Positions 24,577-32,613 of a DNA stretch of 64,000 nucleotides are shown here, piece after piece. The notes beneath the pieces were generated by a model. That model made no database searches. It saw only the letters and a list, made by a program, of their open reading frames with translations, and had not been told where the DNA came from. Positions within the stretch are counted from its first letter, which is position 1. Each line of letters opens with the position of its first letter. Origin of the DNA: an uncultured Clostridia bacterium (lineage in GTDB: Bacteria; Bacillota; Clostridia; Oscillospirales; Oscillospiraceae). Where the stretch lies: positions 1 to 64,000 of the forward strand of contig CANSSG010000004.1 in assembly GCA_947649615.1 (NCBI GenBank). The letters are read 5' to 3'. The position numbers were made by a program, and so were the translations under genes.

Positions 24577-26411
24577 TTAAGAGGGTTCTTCCTCCGTGTG
24601 CAGGTAGGACGCAATGACGGCAAGAAACGCTTCGCCATACCGCTGGGCCTTAACCTGCCCCACGCCGGAAACCTCTAAAAATTCCTCCACCGTGCGCGGC
24701 AGTTTCTCCACCATACCGGCCAGCGCCGCATTGGAGAATATGATGTACGGCGGTACGCCCTCCTGACGGGCCAGGCGGGTCCGCTCCGCCTTGAGAGCTG
24801 AAAACAGCCCCCCTTCTTCAGGCGCGGCGGAACTCGCTTTCTTCCGTCCCCCCAACGGGGCATGCCGGCGCTCCACCCGGGTGAGCATCGACACCCGCTC
24901 CCCGCGGAACAGTACGTTCCCCGCCGGAGCCGTCAGGCGCAGGGTGGAATGCTCCGGGTCGGTGTAGACGTATCCCTTGGCTTCCAGGCAGTCCAAATAG
25001 GCCCGGAGACTCTCCTGCGGCTCCCCGGCCATCAGGCCGTAGGTGGTCAGGCCGTCCAGGCCAAGCTCTTTGATCCGGCGCCCATGCCCGCCACGAAGAA
25101 CCTGCACGATAAGGGAGGCCCCAACATAATACCCCAGCCGGTCCTTTACCCGCCGGACGCAGGAGAGGAGCATCTGGGCCGGAACCGTTATGTCCACTTC
25201 GGAAAAACACCCGCAGCAGTTGCCGCAGTTCCCGCAATGGGTCTCATGGTTCTGTCCGAAATACGCCAAAATCCTGCCGCGCAGGCAGGCGTCCGTCTTG
25301 CAGTAATCCACCATCGACTGAAGACGCTGCATGTCCAATTGGTGGGGAAGGCCCTCCCCTTCCCCGCCGGAGCCGCTCCGGTCGAGCAGGATTTTGGCCG
25401 TTGACACATCCCCGGGACCGTATAGAAGGATGCAGTCCGCCGGTTCGCCGTCCCGGCCGGCCCGCCCCGCTTCCTGGTAGTAGGATTCCAGATTCTTCGG
25501 CATGTTGTAGTGAATCACAAAGCCAACGTTGGATTTGTCAATCCCCATGCCAAAGGCGTTGGTAGCCACCATGATCTGCCTGCGGTCAAATTGGAAATCG
25601 TCCTGATTCTCCCGCCGCTCCTCCTCGCTCAGCCCCGCGTGGTACCTGGCGGCGGAAAAGCCCCTGGCGTTTAGTTCCCCGCAGACCTTCTCCACGCCCG
25701 AGCGGGTGGCGCAGTAGACGATGCCGCTTTTCGCCCGCCGCTCCTCCAAAAGCGCCGCCAGCACAGCCAGCTTATTCTTGGGCCTCTGTACGTCAAAAAA
25801 CAGGTTCGGACGGTCAAAGCCCGTCACGACCCGCTCTGGCTCCCGCAGGAGAAGCTGCCGGACGATGTCCTCCTGCACCTGGGCGGTGGCGGTGGCCGTA
25901 AACGCCGCCAGCACCGGGCGGCGGGGCAGCGACGACACAAACGCCGCGATTTTCAGATAGCTGGGCCGGAAATCCTGCCCCCATTGGGAGATACAGTGGG
26001 CTTCATCCACCGCGACGAGGGATACGCCCCGTTCCGCGATCAACTCTAAAAGCGCTGGTTTTCCAGCCGTTCCGGAGCGATATAGAGCAGCCGGTATGCT
26101 CCACGAGCCACACCGCCCCATACCTGGCGGGATTCCTCCAAGTCCTGGGAGCTGTTGAGGAAAGCGGCGGGGATTCCTGCCGCTTCCAGCGCCGCCACCT
26201 GGTCCTTCATCAAGGAGATCAACGGCGAAATCACCAGCGCCATCCCGGAAAGAAGCAGGGCGGGTACTTGATAGCATACGGATTTCCCGCCGCCTGTGGG
26301 CATGATGCCCAGAACGTCCCGGCCCGCAAGGACCGCGTCCACCAGCTTCTCCTGTCCGGGCCGGAAAGCGGCGTGGCCGAAATATTGTCTAAGTACGGTA
26401 TATTTGTCCAC
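24577..26411 (-). pseudogene. recQ: ATP-dependent DNA helicase RecQ, split by a frameshift
   Basis: Two frames together make one RecQ. The first, from GTG 26411 to a stop at 26046, carries Walker A TGGGKSV and ends YIAPERLENQRF. The second continues with LELIAERGVSLVAVDEAHC, the DEAH motif, then helicase motifs IV-VI (GIVYCATRSGVEK, ATNAFGMGID, YYQEAGRAGRDG), the zinc-binding RQC cysteines (TDACLRGRIL...CGNCGNC) and an HRDC domain ending at 24577. One extra T in the TTTT run at 26048-26051 would restore frame. So it is a one-base deletion: a true pseudogene, a sequencing error or, less likely, programmed slippage. Confidence 0.88.
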
Positions 26412-26496
26412 TTCGCCCCAACTTCCTTTTTAAGTATCAGAAAATGGCCGCTTTTGGCGGTGAGATCATGTCAACGCAGGTTTTTACACGGTTAAC

Positions 26497-26526
26497 AAAG
26501 GCACTACCCAAACGGATAGTGCCTTT
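26497..26526 (-). terminator. Terminator after the 259-residue membrane protein gene
   Basis: AAAGGCACTA pairs with TAGTGCCTTT around a 10-base loop; TTTG follows on the minus strand. Confidence 0.7.
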
Positions 26527-26547
26527 GCAGTCAAAGCATCAAAACGC

Positions 26548-27327
26548 TTACATCAGCTTGGTGGTATAATACACCAACTCCGCGAACAGCGCTACGCCCA
26601 GCGCCCACATGAGATAATAGGCAATCATGGGCAGTACAGCGGCCAGCAGTACGCCTACGGCGGCTACCGCCAGAGCGGCATAGAGAATCCGGTAATCGCA
26701 TTCTACGGAAAACACCCGCAGGCCCCACAGCTTCCCGCCGTCCTTACGGGCCTTGTCCGCCAGATAGATCACTGCGGCCAGCGCGGCTGCAACCAATACG
26801 CAGCCTACAATCACGGGAATCCGCCACATATCAGACTGGGCGGTTGCACCCCGCAGCCACACGCTGAACATCGCGCCGCCCAGCATGGCGGTGCTTAAAG
26901 TACACTCATGCTGGTAGAGGAAGTAAATCAGCGCCAGCACTGCCAGTACCGCTACCAGGATGCACATGGCGACCGTCCCAAAAGCGTTGGTGAAGAAATG
27001 GGTGACCATCCAGCCGGACACGAAGAAAAATGCGCCCGCGCCCGCCGTCCAGGTCATAATGGTGCGCAGCTTCCGGTCCTCCTTTTTCCACACGGCCACT
27101 GCCGCGCCGCCTACCAATGCCGCTAAGCCCAGCCAGGTCAGCGCCACCAGAATCTTGTGCCAGACCAGCATGGACTGCACCGTCCCCCAGGAATAGCCCC
27201 GGTAGACCAGGAACAGGAAGCACTCCGCCGCAAGCCCCAGCAGGAACACATAGTAAATGCGGTTCAGGACGCGGTTATCCTCTCTCTCCTTCTCCGCACG
27301 TTTCTGACTGATTTTTTTAGAAGACAT
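26548..27327 (-). CDS. Unidentified multi-pass membrane protein
   Basis: A 259-residue protein I do not recognise. The N-terminal 25 residues are basic and soluble (MSSKKISQKRAEKERE), then about eight hydrophobic helices follow with few polar residues in the membrane. The ATG at 27327 has a GGAGG site. It has a promoter at 27511-27539 and a leader of about 175 bases that contains GC-rich hairpins. It is transcribed alone and ends at a clear terminator. No catalytic or transport motif is visible. Confidence 0.8.
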   Translation of the reverse strand: MSSKKISQKRAEKEREDNRVLNRIYYVFLLGLAAECFLFLVYRGYSWGTVQSMLVWHKILVALTWLGLAALVGGAAVAVWKKEDRKLRTIMTWTAGAGAFFFVSGWMVTHFFTNAFGTVAMCILVAVLAVLALIYFLYQHECTLSTAMLGGAMFSVWLRGATAQSDMWRIPVIVGCVLVAAALAAVIYLADKARKDGGKLWGLRVFSVECDYRILYAALAVAAVGVLLAAVLPMIAYYLMWALGVALFAELVYYTTKLM

Positions 27328-27510
27328 GTATTGCAACCTCCAACGGATAATAGCATTCCCGAACTTCACATCCAGAAATACTATCATTTGATTTGAGCCG
27401 TCCCGCTGCCGCCAACGGGGGCGGCGTAAAGCACGGCGCATGCTTTTTCCGCCCGTTCCGGCCGGAAAAAACGCAGGGGGAAAATCCTGCCAATAGCAAG
27501 ACGCTAAAAT

Positions 27511-27539
27511 ATTCTAGCAGATTCCCGGATGTTTTGCAA
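27511..27539 (-). promoter_or_regulatory. Promoter of the 259-residue membrane protein gene
   Basis: On the minus strand TTGCAA (27539-27534), a 17-base spacer and TAGAAT (27516-27511). The leader to the start codon is about 175 bases. Confidence 0.7.
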
Positions 27540-27589
27540 GAGAAAATCGAATTTTTATGAAATTTCTTCTGAGCCAGCCCTTTTGCCCC

Positions 27590-28618
27590 TCAGTTGACCT
27601 GGCGGCGGCGGGAGAGATTGATAGTACCTTCCTGCATGTCGGTAATCATATCCAGGCTCTTGCCGGTACCCTCCGCCACGCAGGCAATGGCGTTTTCCGC
27701 CACGCTGGTAGCGATACCGGTGCGGGAGGTGATGAGCTTGTCAAAACCGGCCACCAAGCTGCCTCCGCCGGTCATCATAATGCCGTTGGTGGATACGTCC
27801 GCCACCAGCTCCGGCGGGGTCCGCTCCAGCACCGCATGGATGCTCTCCAAAATGGATTCCGTCGGCTCTTCAAAGGCTTCCAGCATCTCGGCGGAAGATA
27901 CGGTGATGGTCTTGGGCAGGCCTGTGAGCAGACAGCGGCCCTTCACATCCATGAAGGTCTCCTCTTCCTTGGGGTACACGCAGCCAATGGCGATTTTCAT
28001 CTTCTCCGCCGTACCCTCGCCTACCAGGATGTTATGCTTACGGCGCATATATTTCACCACGGCCTCGTTGAACTGGTCCCCCGCCACCTTGATGGACGCG
28101 GATTCCACCACGCCGCCCAGGGAAATCACCGCAATGTCGGCGGTACCGCCGCCGATGTCTACTACCATGTGGCCGTCGGGCTTGGTGATATCAATGCCCG
28201 CGCCGATGGCGGCGGCTACCGGCTCTTCAATGAGGTACACCCGGCGGCACCCGGACTGGATGCCGGCGTCTACCACGGCGCGCTCTTCTACCTCCGTGAT
28301 GCCGGAGGGGACGCAGATGATAACCCGAGGCTTGAAGACCATGAACCCGGCCACCTTGCGGAGGAATTCCTTCAGCATCCGCTCGGTCATGTCGTAGTCG
28401 GAGATCACGCCCTCCCGCAGGGGGCGGATGGCTACGATGTTGCCCGGCGTACGGCCTAGCATCTGGCGGGCTTCCTCGCCCACCTTCAGCAGCTTGCCTG
28501 TATTCTTGTCCATGGCCACCACGGATGGCTCATTCAAGACGATCCCTTTATTTTTCACGTATACCAATACGGAAGCAGTTCCTAAATCAATGCCGATATC
28601 TTTTGCGAAAGCGCACAT
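27590..28618 (-). CDS. mreB: Rod shape-determining protein MreB/Mbl
   Basis: A 342-residue bacterial actin. The phosphate-1 loop is IGIDLGTASVLVYV (about 8-21), phosphate-2 VVDIGGGTADIAVISLGG (about 158-175), and the adenosine motif IMMTGGGSLVAGFD near 285. It polymerises under the membrane and guides cell-wall synthesis along the side wall. ATG 28618 follows GAGGTGGAAAGGT. No mreC or mreD follows, so this is likely an MreB paralogue (Mbl or MreBH type) transcribed alone. Which paralogue cannot be told from sequence. Confidence 0.93.
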   Translation of the reverse strand: MCAFAKDIGIDLGTASVLVYVKNKGIVLNEPSVVAMDKNTGKLLKVGEEARQMLGRTPGNIVAIRPLREGVISDYDMTERMLKEFLRKVAGFMVFKPRVIICVPSGITEVEERAVVDAGIQSGCRRVYLIEEPVAAAIGAGIDITKPDGHMVVDIGGGTADIAVISLGGVVESASIKVAGDQFNEAVVKYMRRKHNILVGEGTAEKMKIAIGCVYPKEEETFMDVKGRCLLTGLPKTITVSSAEMLEAFEEPTESILESIHAVLERTPPELVADVSTNGIMMTGGGSLVAGFDKLITSRTGIATSVAENAIACVAEGTGKSLDMITDMQEGTINLSRRRQVN

Positions 28619-28684
28619 ACCTTTCCACCTCGTTAGTTGTCGATTCTATTTTGAGCAGATTCCCACTAAGTACTCTAAAAAATC

Positions 28685-28713
28685 ATTATACTAAGCCTGT
28701 CCAAATTTTGCAA
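28685..28713 (-). promoter_or_regulatory. Promoter of mreB
   Basis: On the minus strand TTGCAA (28713-28708), a 17-base spacer and TATAAT (28690-28685), about 66 bases before the start codon. Confidence 0.75.
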
Positions 28714-28750
28714 GCAATTCCGAAGACTTTCTTTTTGAATTTTTACCAAA

Positions 28751-29428
28751 TTAAGGAATCTGATTTCCCGATTCCTCTACTTTCCGCCGTCCGCCCGCCA
28801 AAACGGCGCAGACTACCCCCGCCGCGCCGCCCTCCATCAGGGCGTCCGCAGCGGCAGAAAGCGTACTTCCCGTGGTGCATACGTCGTCAATGAGCAGGAA
28901 CCTCCTCCCCCGCACCCGGTCCGGACGGAGGACGCGGTAGGCGGCCTTCACGTTTTCCGCCCTGAGGGACGGGTCCGTCAACGAGGACTGCGCCCTTGTG
29001 TGGCGAACCTTCCGAAGGGAAGGTTCCGCCTTTACGCCCCAGATTTTCGCTGTTTCCTCCGCCAGCAGCCGGGCCTGGTCGAACCCCCTCTCAAAATTCC
29101 GCCGCAGGCTGACCGGCACATAGGTCACCGCGTCGAACGCCCCGCCCAGCCGCTCGGCGGCGGCTTGGGCGACATAGCGGGCAAACACCTTTGCCCGCCA
29201 GGACTTCTTCCCGAATTTCAAGGCCCGTATCCCTTCCCGGACCATGCCGTCGTAGTACAATGCGATAACAACGGCGTACCGGTTTTCCCCTATGGCGGTC
29301 AGCGCCGCTTCTTCCTCCCGGAAGGGCAGGCTTCCTTCGCATGCTCCGCAGACGTCCCCCGGCCTTTCCAGCAGCCTGCCGCAGAAGGCGCATTTCGGAG
29401 GGAATAATAAATCTAAAATAACAGCCAT
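28751..29428 (-). CDS. comF: ComF family phosphoribosyltransferase-like protein
   Basis: A 225-residue protein. Its N-terminus has the zinc-type cysteine set PPKCAFCGRLL and CGAC (about 11-34), and the C-terminus the PRPP-binding loop FLLIDDVCTTGSTLS (about 176-190). ComF is a DNA-uptake factor in naturally competent bacteria. Here no comFA or late competence gene is adjacent, so a role in transformation is not proved. The ATG is preceded by AAAAGGAAG. It lies 64 bases after the 739-residue membrane protein gene and likely shares its transcript. Confidence 0.9.
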   Translation of the reverse strand: MAVILDLLFPPKCAFCGRLLERPGDVCGACEGSLPFREEEAALTAIGENRYAVVIALYYDGMVREGIRALKFGKKSWRAKVFARYVAQAAAERLGGAFDAVTYVPVSLRRNFERGFDQARLLAEETAKIWGVKAEPSLRKVRHTRAQSSLTDPSLRAENVKAAYRVLRPDRVRGRRFLLIDDVCTTGSTLSAAADALMEGGAAGVVCAVLAGGRRKVEESGNQIP

Positions 29429-29492
29429 CTTCCTTTTGGTTCCCCGCCGCCTCCTTTACTCTTTGCAGTTTACGGCAGGATATGCCTTTCCG

Positions 29493-31712
29493 TTACTGCC
29501 CCAAATCTTCCAACACCGGCACCGTCAGGCCTATGATATCCTCCAGTTCCGCCAGTACTGCGCTATACTCCCCGTCCACTAATTCCGGGAGACCGGTGAT
29601 CTCCCGAAGCAGGTAATAGCCGTCCCACTTGCTGTCCGCATACAGGACGGCGTACCGCTTCTGCCCGTCCTCCTCGTACACCGTCAGCTTGCAGGCAGCG
29701 TCCAAATCTTCGCGGTACAGTTCGTCCTCCAAGTCCTCCCCGTAGGCGCGCCCCGACGCGGCCAGCCCGGCCTGCCACGCGTCCACCACTTCCTTGGCGT
29801 TCTCCCCCGGCAGGATGGATGCATATACCCGCAGGCCGTGGGCTTCCGTTTGAACCGCTTTCCCGTCGTCGAAATAGGCCGGGGACTCGCTGTAGGGTAC
29901 AAAAACGTCCACAAACGCATCGTGGCCAAACAAATCCGTCCGGATATAGGCCGCGGCCATGTATGCGCAGTCCCGGACTTCTGAAACGTGTATCTGGGAC
30001 TGGTAGTTCTCCTCCGTCACTTCCGGGCCTTCAAAGCGCACACTCTGGATGGTATACATCAAATTGGAGAGGACTTCGTCCACGCCCTGGGCATCCTCGT
30101 TATGCCCGGCCTCCATCACGAACATGGCGCCGTTATTGGACAAGACGATGGCTGTATGGAACACCCGGCCATCGGTGAGGTACACGGACATAATGTTATA
30201 CCATGAGCCTTCATCTCTTGGCGCAAGCGGCTCCGCATCCAGGTACACCGCGTCAAACCGGTCATAAAGGGACGAGGTGTGGTATTGGCTGATGTACTGG
30301 CTCAGGGTGTCCCAGGCATCGTCCCCGTCTGCGCCGTACTGGGTGTAGGCCCGGTACACCGTCCCCGTCCCGCTGTCCAGGAAGGAACGGCCGCTGTTCT
30401 CAAAGGCCGCGTCCAGCCGGAACCAGATTTCTGACATCTCATATTCCACCACGCTCTCCGGTACGCGGATGGGGATATCCTTGACCGCCGGCGCAGCGTT
30501 TGTTTCTGTTGGGGCGTCCGGCTTGGTGTCCGGCTTCAAGGCAGGCCCCCCGCCGTCCAGCAGCATACTGAACGCAAAGCATGCGCCCAGAACCGCCGCA
30601 GCGGCCAGCAGGGAAACCACCGCCGGCATCCAGCGTCCGGGTACGGGGCCTTGCACCTCCTCGCAGCCAGGGACAGGCGTAAGCCCGGGATGGCCCTTGG
30701 GGATGGTCAGCTTCTTCCTCCGGCCCTTTTCCGTTTCGTAGCTTACCTTCCAGTACCAGTTGGTTTCCCGCTCCACCTGCGGATTGTGCAGCGGCGTCAG
30801 GGCGTAGGGGTTGTGGTTTGGCCCGCCGCCCTCCTGGATTGTGTTGATCTCCCGGAGGACGTCCTGCTTCACGGAGGACTGGCGGGTCATGGGCAGCTTT
30901 TCCCAGTCCTGAACCAGGCAGAATTTTCGCAGGTCCACCCGCCACAGTACGCCGCCCACCCGGGCGTAGAGGACGTGGAAAGTATTGCACAGCATAATAG
31001 CCGGCATGGCGATGAAGAAGAGAATCAAAATGCTGAGGAATCCTCCAACAGCCAGAATGCCGCCCGTCTGGGCATCCAGCAGAATAGGCGCGGCGACAGC
31101 GCCGGCAAGGAGCGCCACCATCAATACCAGAAGCGGCACAGTCGCGCTCAGCCGCAGCGGACGCATCCAATTCTTCCGGAAAGGGTAAATCTCCCCCTGC
31201 GCTTCCGGCTGATCCGAGACGGGCATGGATTCCCCGTCCGGATTCTTCTTTTTGAGAGAGGTTGGATCCCGGAACGCGCCCACGATGACCGGTGCGCCGC
31301 CCAGCAGGGTAAACAAATACAGCATAGCCAGATTGCCGTAATAGGCACGGCTGATTTCCCCGTCCTGCAAAAGGACGGAAACGCCCTGGTAGGCGGCAAA
31401 GAAGCTCACCCCGCCCTCGCCGTCCAGGGCCTCCAGCAGCGCGACGGCAAAGCAGAGTTTATTGGCTATGTAAGTCATCAGCAGAATCACTGCACCGGAA
31501 ATCACAGCGCCCCGCCTGCTCAGCCGCCCGCCCAGCAGGGCGTAGCCCTTCAGGCAGCACACCGCCATCACCAGGCCGCAGACTGACGCTACGTAGCCAA
31601 GCTGGTTGACCAGCACAATACAGGCTACGCCGATCAGGGAGCCTAAAAACGCTCCCACCGCACCTGCCACTACATTGTCGCGGGCTTCTTCTTGTTCCCA
31701 ATCCAGTTCCAT
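29493..31712 (-). CDS. Large unidentified membrane protein with extracytoplasmic domain
   Basis: A 739-residue protein I do not recognise. The first 150 residues hold about four membrane helices, then come two more near 190-245, a soluble stretch at about 255-360 (NWYWKVSYETEKGRRKKLTI), a seventh helix at about 365-390, and a C-terminal half that looks extracytoplasmic with acidic, aromatic-rich repeats (SVYLTDGRVFHTAIVL, HVSEVRDCAYMAAAYIRTD). A linker of PDTKPDAPTETNAAP type sits right after the last helix. It starts with AGGAGGAAAG before ATG 31712. A membrane sensor or envelope-stress protein would fit, but no motif supports it. Confidence 0.75.
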   Translation of the reverse strand: MELDWEQEEARDNVVAGAVGAFLGSLIGVACIVLVNQLGYVASVCGLVMAVCCLKGYALLGGRLSRRGAVISGAVILLMTYIANKLCFAVALLEALDGEGGVSFFAAYQGVSVLLQDGEISRAYYGNLAMLYLFTLLGGAPVIVGAFRDPTSLKKKNPDGESMPVSDQPEAQGEIYPFRKNWMRPLRLSATVPLLVLMVALLAGAVAAPILLDAQTGGILAVGGFLSILILFFIAMPAIMLCNTFHVLYARVGGVLWRVDLRKFCLVQDWEKLPMTRQSSVKQDVLREINTIQEGGGPNHNPYALTPLHNPQVERETNWYWKVSYETEKGRRKKLTIPKGHPGLTPVPGCEEVQGPVPGRWMPAVVSLLAAAAVLGACFAFSMLLDGGGPALKPDTKPDAPTETNAAPAVKDIPIRVPESVVEYEMSEIWFRLDAAFENSGRSFLDSGTGTVYRAYTQYGADGDDAWDTLSQYISQYHTSSLYDRFDAVYLDAEPLAPRDEGSWYNIMSVYLTDGRVFHTAIVLSNNGAMFVMEAGHNEDAQGVDEVLSNLMYTIQSVRFEGPEVTEENYQSQIHVSEVRDCAYMAAAYIRTDLFGHDAFVDVFVPYSESPAYFDDGKAVQTEAHGLRVYASILPGENAKEVVDAWQAGLAASGRAYGEDLEDELYREDLDAACKLTVYEEDGQKRYAVLYADSKWDGYYLLREITGLPELVDGEYSAVLAELEDIIGLTVPVLEDLGQ

Positions 31713-31759
31713 GGATGCTTTCCTCCTGTTTACACAATTTTACCGGTATTCCCCCGGCT

Positions 31760-32422
31760 TTATCCTTTCACTTTCTTTAAAAACAGCGCACAAATCCGTC
31801 CGCTGACAGGCAGAAATATCTGCGCGCAAGGCCCTACCAGTCCCGCGCACACCAGCGTCCCCAGCCCTACTACGCCCCCCAGCAGCCATCCGGACAGCGC
31901 AAAGGCGATATCCACAACAGTCCGCACAATGCCGAAGGGCTTGTGGGAAAAGTCGCTGATGACTACGGCCACCAGGTCGTTAGGCCCCGTCCCCGCCTCT
32001 GAGCGGATGACGATGGTCATGCCGAAGGCTAGGATCACACAGCCCGCTACCAGAGCCAGCAGCCGCCAGCCCAGGGCCAGCCCCTCCGGAAACAGCGGGG
32101 CTAAAAGAACCGTCCATACATCAATAATTGGCCCGCCCAGCGCCATGCACAGCACTGTGCCAATACGCACATAGCTTCTGGCAGCCACAAGAAGAACCAG
32201 AATGATGAACAGGCAGACCAGCAGATGAACCCTCCCGTGGGTCATCCACCCCGCCCAGGGCATCCCGCCCAAAACCCGGAAAATACCTTGCACCAGCACG
32301 TTGAAGGGGTCTGCGCCCAGATTGGATTCCAAAAACAGCGTAACCCCCAGATGGGCCACCGTCAGCCCCGCCAGCAGCAGAAGCACCCGCATCCCCCGCT
32401 CGGCCCAGCTCATTTGCTTCAT
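31760..32422 (-). CDS. YczE/YitT-like membrane protein
   Basis: A 220-residue protein with about five helices. The family signature near the N-terminus is LESNLGADPFNVLVQGI (about 31-47), and the second half has MTIVIRSEAGTGPNDLVAVV. YczE-type proteins are conserved in Firmicutes without a settled function; some affect lipopeptide production. ATG 32422 follows AAAGGAG. It precedes the 739-residue membrane protein on the same strand with 47 bases between, so the two may form an operon. Confidence 0.82.
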   Translation of the reverse strand: MKQMSWAERGMRVLLLLAGLTVAHLGVTLFLESNLGADPFNVLVQGIFRVLGGMPWAGWMTHGRVHLLVCLFIILVLLVAARSYVRIGTVLCMALGGPIIDVWTVLLAPLFPEGLALGWRLLALVAGCVILAFGMTIVIRSEAGTGPNDLVAVVISDFSHKPFGIVRTVVDIAFALSGWLLGGVVGLGTLVCAGLVGPCAQIFLPVSGRICALFLKKVKG

Positions 32423-32551
32423 AGGCGGTCTCCTTTGCTATGTAAAATTTCAGCGTCTCTATTGTAACGGATACGCCGCCGAATCTCAAGCCTTTTTTTG
32501 ACAGCAACCAGCGGCGGCGCCCGCCCCTTTATTTTTATGAGACGGCGCTTA

Positions 32552-32579
32552 TTGTAATCCGCCCAAATTGTGGTATAAT
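32552..32579 (+). promoter_or_regulatory. Promoter of polA-rimI-GNAT
   Basis: TTGTAA (32552-32557), a 16-base spacer and TGG-TATAAT (32574-32579), an extended -10, 35 bases before polA. Confidence 0.75.
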
Positions 32580-32613
32580 CATAACAACTACTAACCCCCT
32601 TGGGAGGCTGAAC

